In this document: piece after piece, positions 27,174-34,389 of the stretch
Layout: every line of letters begins with the position of its first letter
Numbering within the stretch: the first letter of the stretch is position 1
Source: Acidovorax carolinensis
GTDB lineage: Bacteria > Pseudomonadota > Gammaproteobacteria > Burkholderiales > Burkholderiaceae_C
Direction: 5' to 3'
Assembly (NCBI RefSeq): GCF_002157145.1
Contig: NZ_CP021361.1
Location: 868,001-932,000 of the forward strand
Length of the DNA stretch: 64,000 nucleotides
Translations under genes and position numbers: made by a program
The notes under the pieces: model-generated
What the model saw: only the letters and a program-made list of their open reading frames with translations
Databases searched by the model: none
Told to the model about the DNA's origin: nothing

Positions 27174-30067
27174 GCGCCGTATGGACCTCTGCCGTTGTGC
27201 AGCCCGGCGTGGCCTTCGAGCTGGACGGCCAGCCCGTCACCGCCCACCCTGGCGAAACCATCCTGAAAGCCGCGCAGCGCCACGGCGTGGACATCCCGCA
27301 CCTCTGCTATTCCGACAGCCTGCGCCCCGATGGCAACTGCCGCGCCTGCGTGGTCGAGATTGCGGGCGAGCGCACGCTTGCCCCCAGCTGCTGCCGTGCG
27401 CCCACCGAAGGCATGAAGGTGCAGGCGGCCAGCCCGCGCGCGCGCAAGAGCCAGCAGATGGTGGTGGAGATGCTGCTGTCCGACATGCCGGATGTGGGCT
27501 ACCGGTGGAACGATGGAGATAGAGAAACTCCTGAATTGATAGCTGGTAGCGCTTATCCCTTAAGCGATGGAGCCCAATTTGATTCAAAAACTGCTGAAAC
27601 GATAGGCCAGCACGGCGAGCTGAGCGCCTGGGCTGATCGTCTGGGCGTGGCGGTGCGCCCAGCCCTCAAAGCCCTGCGCCGCCAGCAGCCCGCTGCCGAC
27701 CTGAGCCACCCGGCCATGGCCGTGAATCTGGACGCCTGCATCCAGTGCAACCGCTGCGTTCGCGCCTGCCGCGAAGAACAGGTCAACGACGTGATCGGCT
27801 ACGCGCTGCGCGGCGCGGACTCCAAGATCGTCTTCGACCTGGACGACCCCATGGCCGATAGCACCTGTGTGGCCTGCGGCGAATGTGTGCAGGCCTGCCC
27901 CACCGGCGCGCTCAGCCCCAAGACGCACATCGGCTCGCAAAAGGTGGACCGCAAGGTGGATTCGGTCTGCCCGTTTTGCGGCGTAGGTTGCCTCATCACC
28001 TACAACGTGCGCGATGAAAAAATCATCAGCGTGGAGGGCCGCGACGGCCCGGCCAACCACGGCCGCCTGTGCGTGAAGGGGCGCTTTGGTTTTGACTACG
28101 CCCACCACCCCGACCGCGTCACGGTGCCGCTGATCCGCAAGCCCGGCGTGCCCAAGGAGGTGCGGCCCTACGGCGCCGACTGGCGCGACACGTTCCGCGA
28201 AGCGACGTGGGACGAGGCGCTGGATTTGGCCGCAGGCCAGCTCAAGAGCCTGCGCGACACGCACGGCCCCAAGGCGCTGGCGGGCTTCGGCTCGGCCAAG
28301 GGCAGCAACGAAGAGGCCTACCTGTTCCAGAAGCTGGTTCGCACCGGCTTTGGCAGCAACAACGTGGACCACTGCACGCGGCTGTGCCATGCGTCCAGCG
28401 TGGCCGCGCTGCTCGAAGGTGTGGGCTCGGGCGCGGTGAGCAACCCGGTCAATGATGTGGAGCATGCCGAATTGATCTTCGTGATCGGCTCCAATCCCAC
28501 GGCCAACCACCCCGTGGCAGCCACCTGGATGAAGAACGCAGCGCAGCGTGGCGCAAAAATCGTGCTGGCCGACCCGCGCGTCACCGACATTGGCCGCCAC
28601 GCCTGGCGCACGCTGCAGTTCAAGGCCGACACCGACGTGGCCATGCTCAATGCGCTGATCCACACGGTGATCGACGAGGGCCTGGTGGATGAGGCCTTCA
28701 TTCGCGACCGCGCCAACAACTTCGAGGCACTCAAGGCCAACGTGATGGGCTGCAGCCCCGAGGCCATGGCGCCGGTGTGCGGCATCCCGGCCGAGACGCT
28801 GCGCGAAGTGGCGCGTGCGTTTGCCACGGCCAGGGCGTCCATGATTTTGTGGGGCATGGGCGTGAGCCAGCACATCCACGGCACCGACAACGCGCGCTGC
28901 CTGATCGCGCTGTGCGCCGTCACCGGCCAGATCGGCAAACCCGGCTCGGGCCTGCACCCGCTGCGCGGCCAGAACAACGTGCAGGGCGCGAGCGACGCGG
29001 GGCTGATCCCCATGATGTTCCCCAACTACCAGCGCGTGGACAACGCGGGGGCACATGCGTGGTTTGAAAGCTTCTGGGGCACCAAGCTGGACGAGACACC
29101 CGGCTACACGGTGGTCGAGATCATGCACAAGGCCCTGGCGCCCGACACGGACCCGCACAAGGTGCGCGGCATGTACATCATGGGTGAAAACCCCGCCATG
29201 AGCGACCCCGACCTGAACCACGCGCGCCACGCGCTGGCCAGCCTGCAGCACCTGGTGGTGCAGGACATCTTTTTGACTGAAACCGCCTGGCTGGCCGACG
29301 TGGTGCTGCCCGCCAGCGCCTGGCCCGAGAAGACCGGCACGGCCAGCAACACCGACCGCATGGTGCAGATGGGCCGCCGCGCGCTGAACCCGCCTGGCAA
29401 TGCGCGGCCTGATTTGTGGATCATCCAGCAGATGGCGACGCGGATGGGCTTGCAATGGAGCTACGAAGGCGAAGAATCTGGCGTGGCCGCCGTGTATGAA
29501 GAGATGCGTCAGGCTATGCACGGCAGTATTCAGGGCATCAGCTGGGAGCGGCTGGAGCGCGACTCCAGCGTGACCTACCCTTGCCTCACGGCGGACGACT
29601 CGGGCCAGCCCATCGTCTTCACCGAAACATTTCCCACCCCCACAGGCCGTCTGCACCTGGTGCCCGCCAGCATGATCCCCGCCGCAGAGACGCCTGACGC
29701 CAACTTCCCGCTGGTGCTCATCACCGGGCGCCAGCTGGAGCACTGGCATACCGGCAGCATGACGCGGCGCAGCGCCGTGCTGGACGCCATCGAGCCCATG
29801 GCTACGGCGTCGATGCATGGTGACGAGCTGGCGCGGCTGGGCGTGCAGCCCGGTGCGCTGGTGGGCATCCGCTCGCGGCGCGGCATGGTGCAGGTGCGCT
29901 TGCGGCGCGACGACGGCATGCCCCGCGGTACAGTGTTCATGCCCTTTGCTTATGTCGAGGCGGCGGCCAATCTGCTGACCAATGCGGCACTGGACCCGTT
30001 TGGCAAGATTCCGGAGTTCAAGTACTGCGCCGTGGCCATCACCGTGCTGCCGCCGCAAGGACAATGA
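27170..30067 (+). CDS. fdsA: Formate dehydrogenase catalytic subunit alpha (NAD-linked, cytoplasmic)
   Basis: A 965-residue molybdo/tungsto-bis-MGD enzyme oxidising formate to CO2. The N-terminus has a NuoG-like [2Fe-2S] domain (CYSDSLRPDGNCRACVVEIAGERTLAPSCC, shown in part), then ferredoxin clusters CIQCNRCVRAC and CVACGECVQACP. The [4Fe-4S] motif CPFCGVGC opens the catalytic domain. The metal ligand is Cys406 (RLCHASSV), a normal TGC codon, so this is not a selenoprotein. Residues ~120-145 (ETPELIAGSAYPLSDGAQ) are an insertion coded by the repeat element. No Tat signal, so it is cytoplasmic; it pairs with the upstream diaphorase. Confidence 0.93.
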   Translation: MSAVWTSAVVQPGVAFELDGQPVTAHPGETILKAAQRHGVDIPHLCYSDSLRPDGNCRACVVEIAGERTLAPSCCRAPTEGMKVQAASPRARKSQQMVVEMLLSDMPDVGYRWNDGDRETPELIAGSAYPLSDGAQFDSKTAETIGQHGELSAWADRLGVAVRPALKALRRQQPAADLSHPAMAVNLDACIQCNRCVRACREEQVNDVIGYALRGADSKIVFDLDDPMADSTCVACGECVQACPTGALSPKTHIGSQKVDRKVDSVCPFCGVGCLITYNVRDEKIISVEGRDGPANHGRLCVKGRFGFDYAHHPDRVTVPLIRKPGVPKEVRPYGADWRDTFREATWDEALDLAAGQLKSLRDTHGPKALAGFGSAKGSNEEAYLFQKLVRTGFGSNNVDHCTRLCHASSVAALLEGVGSGAVSNPVNDVEHAELIFVIGSNPTANHPVAATWMKNAAQRGAKIVLADPRVTDIGRHAWRTLQFKADTDVAMLNALIHTVIDEGLVDEAFIRDRANNFEALKANVMGCSPEAMAPVCGIPAETLREVARAFATARASMILWGMGVSQHIHGTDNARCLIALCAVTGQIGKPGSGLHPLRGQNNVQGASDAGLIPMMFPNYQRVDNAGAHAWFESFWGTKLDETPGYTVVEIMHKALAPDTDPHKVRGMYIMGENPAMSDPDLNHARHALASLQHLVVQDIFLTETAWLADVVLPASAWPEKTGTASNTDRMVQMGRRALNPPGNARPDLWIIQQMATRMGLQWSYEGEESGVAAVYEEMRQAMHGSIQGISWERLERDSSVTYPCLTADDSGQPIVFTETFPTPTGRLHLVPASMIPAAETPDANFPLVLITGRQLEHWHTGSMTRRSAVLDAIEPMATASMHGDELARLGVQPGALVGIRSRRGMVQVRLRRDDGMPRGTVFMPFAYVEAAANLLTNAALDPFGKIPEFKYCAVAITVLPPQGQ
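27526..27593 (+). repeat. Palindromic repeat copy inside fdsA, read in frame
   Basis: GATAGCTGGTAGCGCTT, a six-base loop, TAAGCGATGGAGCCC and the tail AATTTGATTCAAAAA. This is one of the best-preserved copies and lies wholly within the fdsA coding frame. It adds about 22 residues between the N-terminal [2Fe-2S] region and the ferredoxin clusters. The low GC content of this patch contrasts with its surroundings. Confidence 0.75.
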
Positions 30068-30104
30068 GGGTGTTGGGGGCATTGCGCCGGGGTAAAGTCA
30101 GGCC

Positions 30105-30659
30105 ATGTCCAACCGTCCCACTTCTGAAGTCGCCGTTCTGATGCGCCGCGAACGCATCGACAACCGCTGGCAGCCCTGGCGCTGGTCGCTGGCCGATGTG
30201 GTGCCCAACGAGCCCGCCTTTGGCGTCGAACCACGGCTGCTGCGGCAGGATGAGCGCGAAGAACAATGGTTGTTCCCCGGCTTTGCCGTGGAGCTGTTTC
30301 GTGACGATGCCGAGGGTTACCACCTCAACTTGGCATCGCCCGCGCCCTGCTGGTTCGTGATGTGGCGCATGGATGAAGACACGGGCACCGGCCTACCCCT
30401 GGCGCGCCCTGTGGAGGTGAGCCTGAGCTACCACGATGCGGGCCGCTGGCTCGATGCGCAGGAGTCCGTGGAGCAGGTGCCCGCCCCGACCGAGGTGCTC
30501 GAAGGCTTGCGCGCCTTTGTGGACGCAAATTACCAGCCCGAACCCAAGCGCCGAAAGCGCCCCGACAGCTTCCGGTCGCTGCAGGATCGGTTTGGCAACC
30601 CCGCGTCGGTATCCACCGAAAAGCTGCGCGGGGGTGGAGGAGGAGGGGGTCATGGCTGA
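30105..30659 (+). CDS. DUF3305 domain-containing protein
   Basis: A 184-residue soluble protein with the DUF3305 pattern: VLMRRERIDNRWQPWRWSL near the N-terminus and GFAVELFRDDAEGYHLNL in the middle, ending in a glycine-rich tail. DUF3305 and DUF3306 proteins are found almost only beside exported formate dehydrogenases, as here, and probably serve maturation or assembly. The start is 38 bases after fdsA; the end overlaps the DUF3306 gene by eight bases. Confidence 0.85.
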   Translation: MSNRPTSEVAVLMRRERIDNRWQPWRWSLADVVPNEPAFGVEPRLLRQDEREEQWLFPGFAVELFRDDAEGYHLNLASPAPCWFVMWRMDEDTGTGLPLARPVEVSLSYHDAGRWLDAQESVEQVPAPTEVLEGLRAFVDANYQPEPKRRKRPDSFRSLQDRFGNPASVSTEKLRGGGGGGGHG

Positions 30660-31374
30660 CGGATTTCTGGGGCGCTGGTCACAGCGCAAGCGGGACGCCC
30701 GCGAGGGCAAGCCGCTGCAAGAGCCCGCGCCCACCCCCACCCCTGTGCCGCCGGAACAGGCGGCAGCACCGCGCGGCGGCCAACAGCCAGTGAATGCGCA
30801 GGCTGCACCGGCCCCCGTGTCGGCAACACAACCACCCGTAGCGGCTGAGCCGCCGCCACCGCCCACGCTGGCAGACGTCCAGGCGCTGACTACCGATTCC
30901 GATTTCACGCCCTTCGTGGCCCGTGGTGTGGCCCCCGAGGTGCGCAATGCGGCCATGAAGAAGCTGTTTGCCGACCCCCACTACAACGTGATGGATGGGC
31001 TCGACATCTATATCGGGGACTATTCCCAGCCCGACCCGTTGCCCGCTGCCATGCTGCGCCAGATGGCCAGCGCCCAGTTTCTGGGTTTTTTTGACGACGA
31101 GAAGAAGCCGCAAGAGGCTGCGCCCGGCGCAGAGGCGCCGCCAATGGCCCCTGGCGCTGGTCAGGCTGGGGATGATGCGCAGGCAAGCGCCAGCGAAGGC
31201 GTGGCACAGTCGGGGGTATGCACGGAATTTCCTAGCACGCCGGTAACGGCCACGCGTTCGCACCCCGGCGAAGCGGCCGTGCCTGCCAGCCAATACCCAC
31301 ATGACCACGCTGATCTGCGACTGCAACCAGACGATGCCCCTCAACGCGAAAGCGCTGGGGGAAGCACTTCGTGA
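30652..31374 (+). CDS. DUF3306 domain-containing protein
   Basis: A 240-residue protein. The N-terminus FLGRWSQRKRDAREG is the DUF3306 signature, followed by a proline/alanine-rich stretch (~22-75), a conserved core with TDFTPFVARGVAPEVRNAAMKKLFADP-type helices and HYNVMDGLDIYIGDY, and a low-complexity C-terminus. The start at 30652 has a GGAGG-rich upstream. The last 74 bases overlap the ferredoxin gene in another frame. Role unknown; context ties it to formate dehydrogenase assembly. Confidence 0.85.
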   Translation: MADGFLGRWSQRKRDAREGKPLQEPAPTPTPVPPEQAAAPRGGQQPVNAQAAPAPVSATQPPVAAEPPPPPTLADVQALTTDSDFTPFVARGVAPEVRNAAMKKLFADPHYNVMDGLDIYIGDYSQPDPLPAAMLRQMASAQFLGFFDDEKKPQEAAPGAEAPPMAPGAGQAGDDAQASASEGVAQSGVCTEFPSTPVTATRSHPGEAAVPASQYPHDHADLRLQPDDAPQRESAGGSTS

Positions 31375-33403
31375 AGACCTGACCCTTCATTCCACCCTGT
31401 GCCGGCGTGATGCCGGTGCATTCCAGCGTGCGATCCAGAGCGGTGAACCCGTCGTGGTGGCGTGCACGCAGGAGCAGCGGCTGTTTGCCGACCTGGGGCA
31501 GCAGACCGAAGGCGCGCTTTCGCCCATCCGTTTCGTGAACATTCGCGAAACGGGCGGCTGGAGCCGCGATGCTGGCAAGGCCAGCCCCAAGATCGCGGCG
31601 CTGCTGGCCGCTGCCCATCTGCCCGAACCGGCACCGGTGCCGACGGTCACCTTCAAGAGCGCCGGGCGGCTGCTCATCATTGGCGCCCTTGATGCGGCGG
31701 AGCAGGCGGCCGCCCTGGTGTCCGATGTGCTGGATGTCACGCTGTTCACGCAGGGCCCCGGCAATGCCGGCGGGGCGCAGGCCCGGCGCTTTCCGGTGCT
31801 GGGCGGGCGCATCACGGGCCTCACGGGGTGGCTGGGCGCGTTCGAGTTGCAGTGGGCGGCCGACAACCCCATCGACCTCGATCTGTGTACGCGCTGCAAT
31901 GCCTGCGTGGCGGCTTGTCCCGAGAATGCCATCGGGCTCGATTACCAGATTGACATGGCGGCCTGCCAGTCGCACCGCGCCTGCGTGAAGGTGTGCCAGG
32001 TGGCGGGCGCCATTGATTTCACCCGCGAGGCCGTGGCCCATCAGGAGCGTTTCGACCTGGTGCTGGACCTGCGCCCGGCAGACGCCACCCCCACCTTTTT
32101 GCAGCACGCGCTGCCGCAGGGCTACTTTCGCGGGGACGGCCGGGACATGGGCATGCTGCTGCGCCTGCGCGAGCTGGTAGGCGAGTTCGAGAAACCCAAG
32201 TTCTTTGCCTACAAGCAAAAGCTCTGCGCCCACAGCCGCAACGAAACCGTGGGCTGCAATGCCTGCGTGGACATCTGCTCGGCCGAAGCCATTGCCAGCG
32301 ACAAGAGCCGCCAGCAAATCAAGGTGAACCCCAACCTGTGTGTGGGCTGCGGCGCCTGCACCACCGTGTGCCCTACGGGCGCGCTGACCTACGCCTACCC
32401 CGGCGCCACCGACCAGGGCCTGAAATTCAAGACCCTGTTGTCCACCTACGCGGCGGCAGGCGGCAAGGATGCCGTGCTGCTGTTGCACAGCCAGGAAGGT
32501 GGCCAGGCCCTGGTGGAAGAACTGGGCCGCGCGGCCCAGCTCAAGCTGGCGCACGGGGTCCCGGCGCATGTGCTGCCGGTGGCCTTGTGGCACACGGCCA
32601 GCACGGGGGTGGACTTGTGGCTCAGTGCCGTGGCTTTTGGCGCCGCGCAGATCGTGGTGTTGGTCACCAGCGAAGAGTCGCCGCAATACCTGGAGGGCCT
32701 GGAGGCGCAAATGGCGGTGGCGCAGGCCATCCTCCATGGCCTGGGCTATGCGGGCACCCATCTGAAGCTGCTGCGCGCGCGCAACCCGATGGATCTGGAT
32801 GCCGGCCTGCAGGCCCTCTCGCAGACGCGCCAGACCGTGCCGGGGACGGCGGCGCGCTTTGCCGTGGCGCAGGAGAAGCGCAGCACGCTGGAGATGGCAC
32901 TCGACCACCTGATTGCCCAAGCCCCGCTGCCCGCGGCGCAGCGGCCCGAAGCCATTGCGCTGCCTGCGACCGGCGCGCCGCTGGGCACCATCACGGTCGA
33001 CAAGGACCGCTGCACCCTGTGCCTGAGCTGCGTGAGCGCCTGTCCGGCCAGTGCGCTGCAGGACAACCCGCAGCTGCCGCAGCTGCGGTTCATCGAGCAA
33101 AACTGCGTGCAGTGCGGCCTGTGCGCCACCACCTGCCCCGAAGACGCCATTGCGTTGCAGCCGCGCCTGTTGCTTACGCCCGAGCGAACCCAGTTGCGCG
33201 TGCTCAACGAAGCCAAACCCTGGGCCTGCGTGCGCTGCAGCAAGCCCTTTGGCACCGTCAAAGCCATCGAGGCCATGCTGGGCAAGTTGTCGGGCCACCC
33301 CATGTTCCAGGGCGAGGCGCTGGAGCGACTCAAGATGTGCAGCGATTGCCGCGTCATCGACCTGTATTCCTCCCAAAGCGAAACGAAAGTGACCGACCTG
33401 TGA
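31301..33403 (+). CDS. Multi-cluster 4Fe-4S ferredoxin-type protein of the formate dehydrogenase island
   Basis: A 700-residue protein with repeated [4Fe-4S] motifs: CTRCNACVAACP, CQSHRACVKVC, CNACVDIC, CVGCGACTTVCP, CTLCLSCVSACP and CVQCGLCATTCP, plus a C-terminal CVRCSKPF and CSDC. The N-terminal ~200 residues and the middle segment (MLLRLRELV through ~560) carry no motif I can name. It has no signal peptide, so it is cytoplasmic and probably carries electrons during maturation or to an unknown acceptor. The next gene (TorD-like) starts within its stop codon. Confidence 0.82.
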   Translation: MTTLICDCNQTMPLNAKALGEALREDLTLHSTLCRRDAGAFQRAIQSGEPVVVACTQEQRLFADLGQQTEGALSPIRFVNIRETGGWSRDAGKASPKIAALLAAAHLPEPAPVPTVTFKSAGRLLIIGALDAAEQAAALVSDVLDVTLFTQGPGNAGGAQARRFPVLGGRITGLTGWLGAFELQWAADNPIDLDLCTRCNACVAACPENAIGLDYQIDMAACQSHRACVKVCQVAGAIDFTREAVAHQERFDLVLDLRPADATPTFLQHALPQGYFRGDGRDMGMLLRLRELVGEFEKPKFFAYKQKLCAHSRNETVGCNACVDICSAEAIASDKSRQQIKVNPNLCVGCGACTTVCPTGALTYAYPGATDQGLKFKTLLSTYAAAGGKDAVLLLHSQEGGQALVEELGRAAQLKLAHGVPAHVLPVALWHTASTGVDLWLSAVAFGAAQIVVLVTSEESPQYLEGLEAQMAVAQAILHGLGYAGTHLKLLRARNPMDLDAGLQALSQTRQTVPGTAARFAVAQEKRSTLEMALDHLIAQAPLPAAQRPEAIALPATGAPLGTITVDKDRCTLCLSCVSACPASALQDNPQLPQLRFIEQNCVQCGLCATTCPEDAIALQPRLLLTPERTQLRVLNEAKPWACVRCSKPFGTVKAIEAMLGKLSGHPMFQGEALERLKMCSDCRVIDLYSSQSETKVTDL

Positions 33404-34029
33404 GCGATTCCCTTTCCCTGAACGCGGCCGGCAGTTCGGCGCTGGACGAAGAAACCGCGCGCGCCGAGTTGTATGGGCTGCTGGCGCAGCTTTACTACGC
33501 CAGGCCCACGCCGGAAACCCTGGCTGCACTGCGCGTCGCGGTCACCGAAGCCCCCATGGAGGGCGGATTTTTGCAGGAGCCCTGGCAGCAGCTGGTGGGA
33601 GCCGCACGGGCCCAGGACGACGCGGCCATTGCCGCAGAGTTTGACCGCCTGTTTGGCGGTGTGGGCAAGCCTGAAGTGTATTTGTATGGTTCTCACTATC
33701 TGAGCGGATTTCTGAACGAAAAGCCGCTGGTGCGCTTGCGCACCGACCTCGCAGCGCTGGGCCTGGCGCGCACCGAGGCGATGCCGGAAACCGAAGACCA
33801 TGTGGCCTACCTGTGCGAAGTGATGCGCTACCTGGTCGCGGGCGATGACATGGCTGTCTGCAACCTGACGGCGCAACGCAACTTTTTTGCGACACATCTG
33901 CAGCCCTGGATTTTGCAGTTGTGCGATGCCTTGCAGGGACAGCCGACCGCGCACTTTTATGCCGCGCTGGCCCATTTCACGCGGGCTTTCGTGGCAGTGG
34001 AGGCCCAGGGCTTCGACATGCTCGAATGA
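33400..34029 (+). CDS. TorD/DmsD-family molecular chaperone
   Basis: A 209-residue all-helical protein with the TorD-like pattern: ARAELYGLLAQLYYARPT, then EFDRLFGGVGKPEVYLYGSHYLSGFLNEKPL and DHVAYLCEVMRYLV. Such chaperones bind Tat signal peptides of molybdoenzymes until the cofactor is inserted; here the client is presumably the exported catalytic subunit at 34390. The start is a GTG overlapping the TGA of the ferredoxin gene (GTGA). A promoter candidate lies between this gene and the next. Confidence 0.86.
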   Translation: MSDSLSLNAAGSSALDEETARAELYGLLAQLYYARPTPETLAALRVAVTEAPMEGGFLQEPWQQLVGAARAQDDAAIAAEFDRLFGGVGKPEVYLYGSHYLSGFLNEKPLVRLRTDLAALGLARTEAMPETEDHVAYLCEVMRYLVAGDDMAVCNLTAQRNFFATHLQPWILQLCDALQGQPTAHFYAALAHFTRAFVAVEAQGFDMLE

Positions 34030-34093
34030 CGGTGCAATCCTCTCGACGGTCTGTTTGTCCTGCGGTTCTTTCGGGCCAGGATGTGTCAGTCAA

Positions 34094-34122
34094 TTGCAGG
34101 GATTTACACACTGTCTTAGACT
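34094..34122 (+). promoter_or_regulatory. Candidate sigma-70 promoter of the exported formate dehydrogenase operon
   Basis: TTGCAG at 34094-34099 and TAGACT at 34117-34122 are separated by 17 bases, in an AT-rich patch of about 100 bases that is unusual for this window. It ends 43 bases before the ATG of the small Tat protein, which has GGAGA upstream. Box matches are partial. Confidence 0.45.
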
Positions 34123-34165
34123 GTATGCAAATACGTTCATAACTGCTAGCTACCTGGAGACATGT

Positions 34166-34375
34166 ATGCCGGATCGCCAGCCCAATTCTTCCCGCCGTAA
34201 ATTCTTTGCCGGTGCCGCCACGGCAGGCGCCGCCGCTGCTGCCGTGGCCACGCTGCCCCGCGTGGCCCCGGCCGATGCCGTGGTAGCCGAGCCCGCCCGT
34301 GTGGCCCCTGAAAAAGGCGGTGGCTACTACGTGTCGGCCCACATCAAGCAGTACTACAAAACCACCCAACTCTGA
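34166..34375 (+). CDS. Small Tat-signal protein of the formate dehydrogenase region
   Basis: A 69-residue protein with a twin-arginine signal (SSRRKFFAGAATAGAAAAAVATLP) and a short mature part ending GGGYYVSAHIKQYYKTTQL. It matches the small formate-dehydrogenase-region Tat target family (TIGR02811), found directly upstream of exported formate dehydrogenase alpha subunits. The YYVSxHIxxYYKTT tail is the conserved part. Possibly a small periplasmic subunit or assembly factor. An ATG at 34162 is in a different frame. Confidence 0.85.
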   Translation: MPDRQPNSSRRKFFAGAATAGAAAAAVATLPRVAPADAVVAEPARVAPEKGGGYYVSAHIKQYYKTTQL

Positions 34376-34389
34376 CAGCGGGGCACGCC

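Noticed and set aside
27584..30082. An 832-codon minus-strand open frame
   Set aside because: Antisense to fdsA; same argument.
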